From the NCBI GenBank assembly GCA_964534095.1, contig CAZHPF010000062.1:1-5682 (forward strand): 5,682 bases of DNA, read 5' to 3'. Position numbers and translations under genes: made by a program. Source of the DNA: CALMSM01 sp964534095 (GTDB taxonomy: Bacteria > Patescibacteriota > Saccharimonadia > Saccharimonadales > CALMSM01). Shown in pieces: positions 5,187 through 5,682 of the stretch; position 1 is the stretch's first letter; every line of letters begins with the position of its first letter. The notes below the pieces were generated by a model, which had not been told where the DNA came from, searched no databases, and saw only the letters and a list, made by a program, of their open reading frames with translations.

Positions 5187-5682
5187 TTATACCCTGAGGG
5201 TGTGTTTTCTCATAGCGTTAGCGAGATTTTTTGCGTCCGGCAACAGTTCACCTATATTGGCTACCTTGCCGAGCAAGCGCGGATCGTCTACAGCTATTGC
5301 CAGGCGTAGAAGCTTAATAAGTTGAGCCCCGTAGGTACCGGCCGGGCTAGCAGCAAAGCTCATATCGTCATAACTGAAGATATACTGCTCATCCGCCGCC
5401 AGAGCCCGGCCGGCAACATCGGTGTGCAGATTTGGTTGATGGCCTGTCAGACGTAAAATACGTAGATCAAACCAAGTGCTAGTCACTGCAAGCGACAAAC
5501 TGAAGTCGTTTAGTGCCCCCAGGGTTGCTTGTAACAGATCAAAATAATCTTTTCCGGCTTCGTCTTCCGTGATCGTGGCAATGCATTTAAGGATTTCATA
5601 GCCGTACATGGTACGTTCGATATCTTGGGCAATATAAGTAAACGGCTTACTTACTTTTCTGGAGGTCAGCGTGGCAAGCTCT
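5187..5682 (-). CDS. recO: DNA repair protein RecO, C-terminal part (N-terminus outside the window)
   Basis: The frame is open from the window edge to the TAA at 5187 and gives 164 residues. RecO helps RecR load RecA onto SSB-coated single-stranded DNA in the RecFOR pathway and can anneal strands. The visible part begins at the end of the OB-fold domain (ELATLTSRKVSKPF, 1-14). It continues into the helical domain (DIERTMYGYEILKCIATITED, 20-40), the LRILRLTGHQP segment (74-83) and the C-terminal LIKLLRLAIA (121-130), in typical family order. A Met at 5609 is internal and not the start, because the RecO-like sequence continues upstream of it. The cysteines that often form a zinc site after 'LRLLGxxP' are missing: the region reads TDVAGRALAADEQY (88-101), and the only cysteine visible is C33. 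The OB-fold, with its DNA- and SSB-contacting surface, cannot be assessed. Confidence 0.9.
   Translation of the reverse strand, partial: ELATLTSRKVSKPFTYIAQDIERTMYGYEILKCIATITEDEAGKDYFDLLQATLGALNDFSLSLAVTSTWFDLRILRLTGHQPNLHTDVAGRALAADEQYIFSYDDMSFAASPAGTYGAQLIKLLRLAIAVDDPRLLGKVANIGELLPDAKNLANAMRKHTLRV

Noticed and set aside
5175..5187. Small inverted repeat ATTAC-GGA-GTAAT just after the recO stop
   Set aside because: A 5-bp A/T-rich stem with a 3-nt loop and no T-tract is too weak for a terminator.
5186..5191. Consensus TATAAT on the minus strand
   Set aside because: It overlaps the recO stop codon (GTA TAA T) and has no -35 box at a proper distance; the match is explained by the coding end.
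5191..5201. Perfect odd palindrome ACCCTGAGGGT at the end of recO
   Set aside because: It lies mostly in the last recO codons (TLRV), has a one-base centre and no T-tract, and an 11-bp palindrome is not rare enough to claim an operator.

Overview
The window looks like a compact chromosomal segment from a Patescibacteria (CPR) genome, possibly Candidatus Saccharibacteria. That placement is inference. It rests on an alpha2-type glycyl-tRNA synthetase, a RecO without its zinc cysteines, a TrmB-type regulator fragment, an 85-residue coiled-coil/two-helix protein of a kind I associate with this group, tight overlaps between genes, and the absence of any mobile element. At least two genes (glyS and the NYN gene) end in TGA and no gene has an internal TGA. 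This argues for the standard bacterial code and against the Gracilibacteria/Absconditabacteria lineages, where UGA means glycine.

Layout from left to right. Positions 1-318 (minus) hold the start of a DUF1761-like membrane protein that runs off the window. Positions 319-384 are a short divergent region with a candidate promoter and two interlocked inverted repeats. Positions 385-984 (plus) hold the only plus-strand gene, a TrmB-like effector domain that has lost its DNA-binding domain. After a 14-bp palindrome at the convergent junction, everything else is on the minus strand. Read in the direction of transcription (right to left) the order is: recO (C-terminal part), a 114-bp gap with terminator and promoter candidates, glyS, a HAD hydrolase (8-bp overlap with glyS), def, a possible 2-oxoglutarate/Fe(II) oxygenase-like protein (14-bp overlap with def), a NYN-domain nuclease, and a two-helix membrane protein (14-bp overlap with the NYN gene).

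Functionally this is mostly housekeeping: recombinational repair (RecO), tRNA charging (GlyRS) and N-terminal protein maturation (peptide deformylase), interleaved with poorly known proteins. Overlapping ends suggest three translationally coupled pairs: glyS-HAD, def-oxygenase-like, and NYN-membrane protein. Two of the sub-operon heads (def and the NYN gene) have no Shine-Dalgarno sequence but have a TANNNT hexamer exactly 6 nt before the ATG, which suggests leaderless transcripts. No CRISPR array, tRNA, rRNA, insertion sequence or defence cluster is visible. I do not see a clear new multi-gene system. The most unusual points are the HTH-less TrmB protein with its interlocked repeats, the coupled NYN/membrane-protein pair, and the def-linked oxygenase-like protein.
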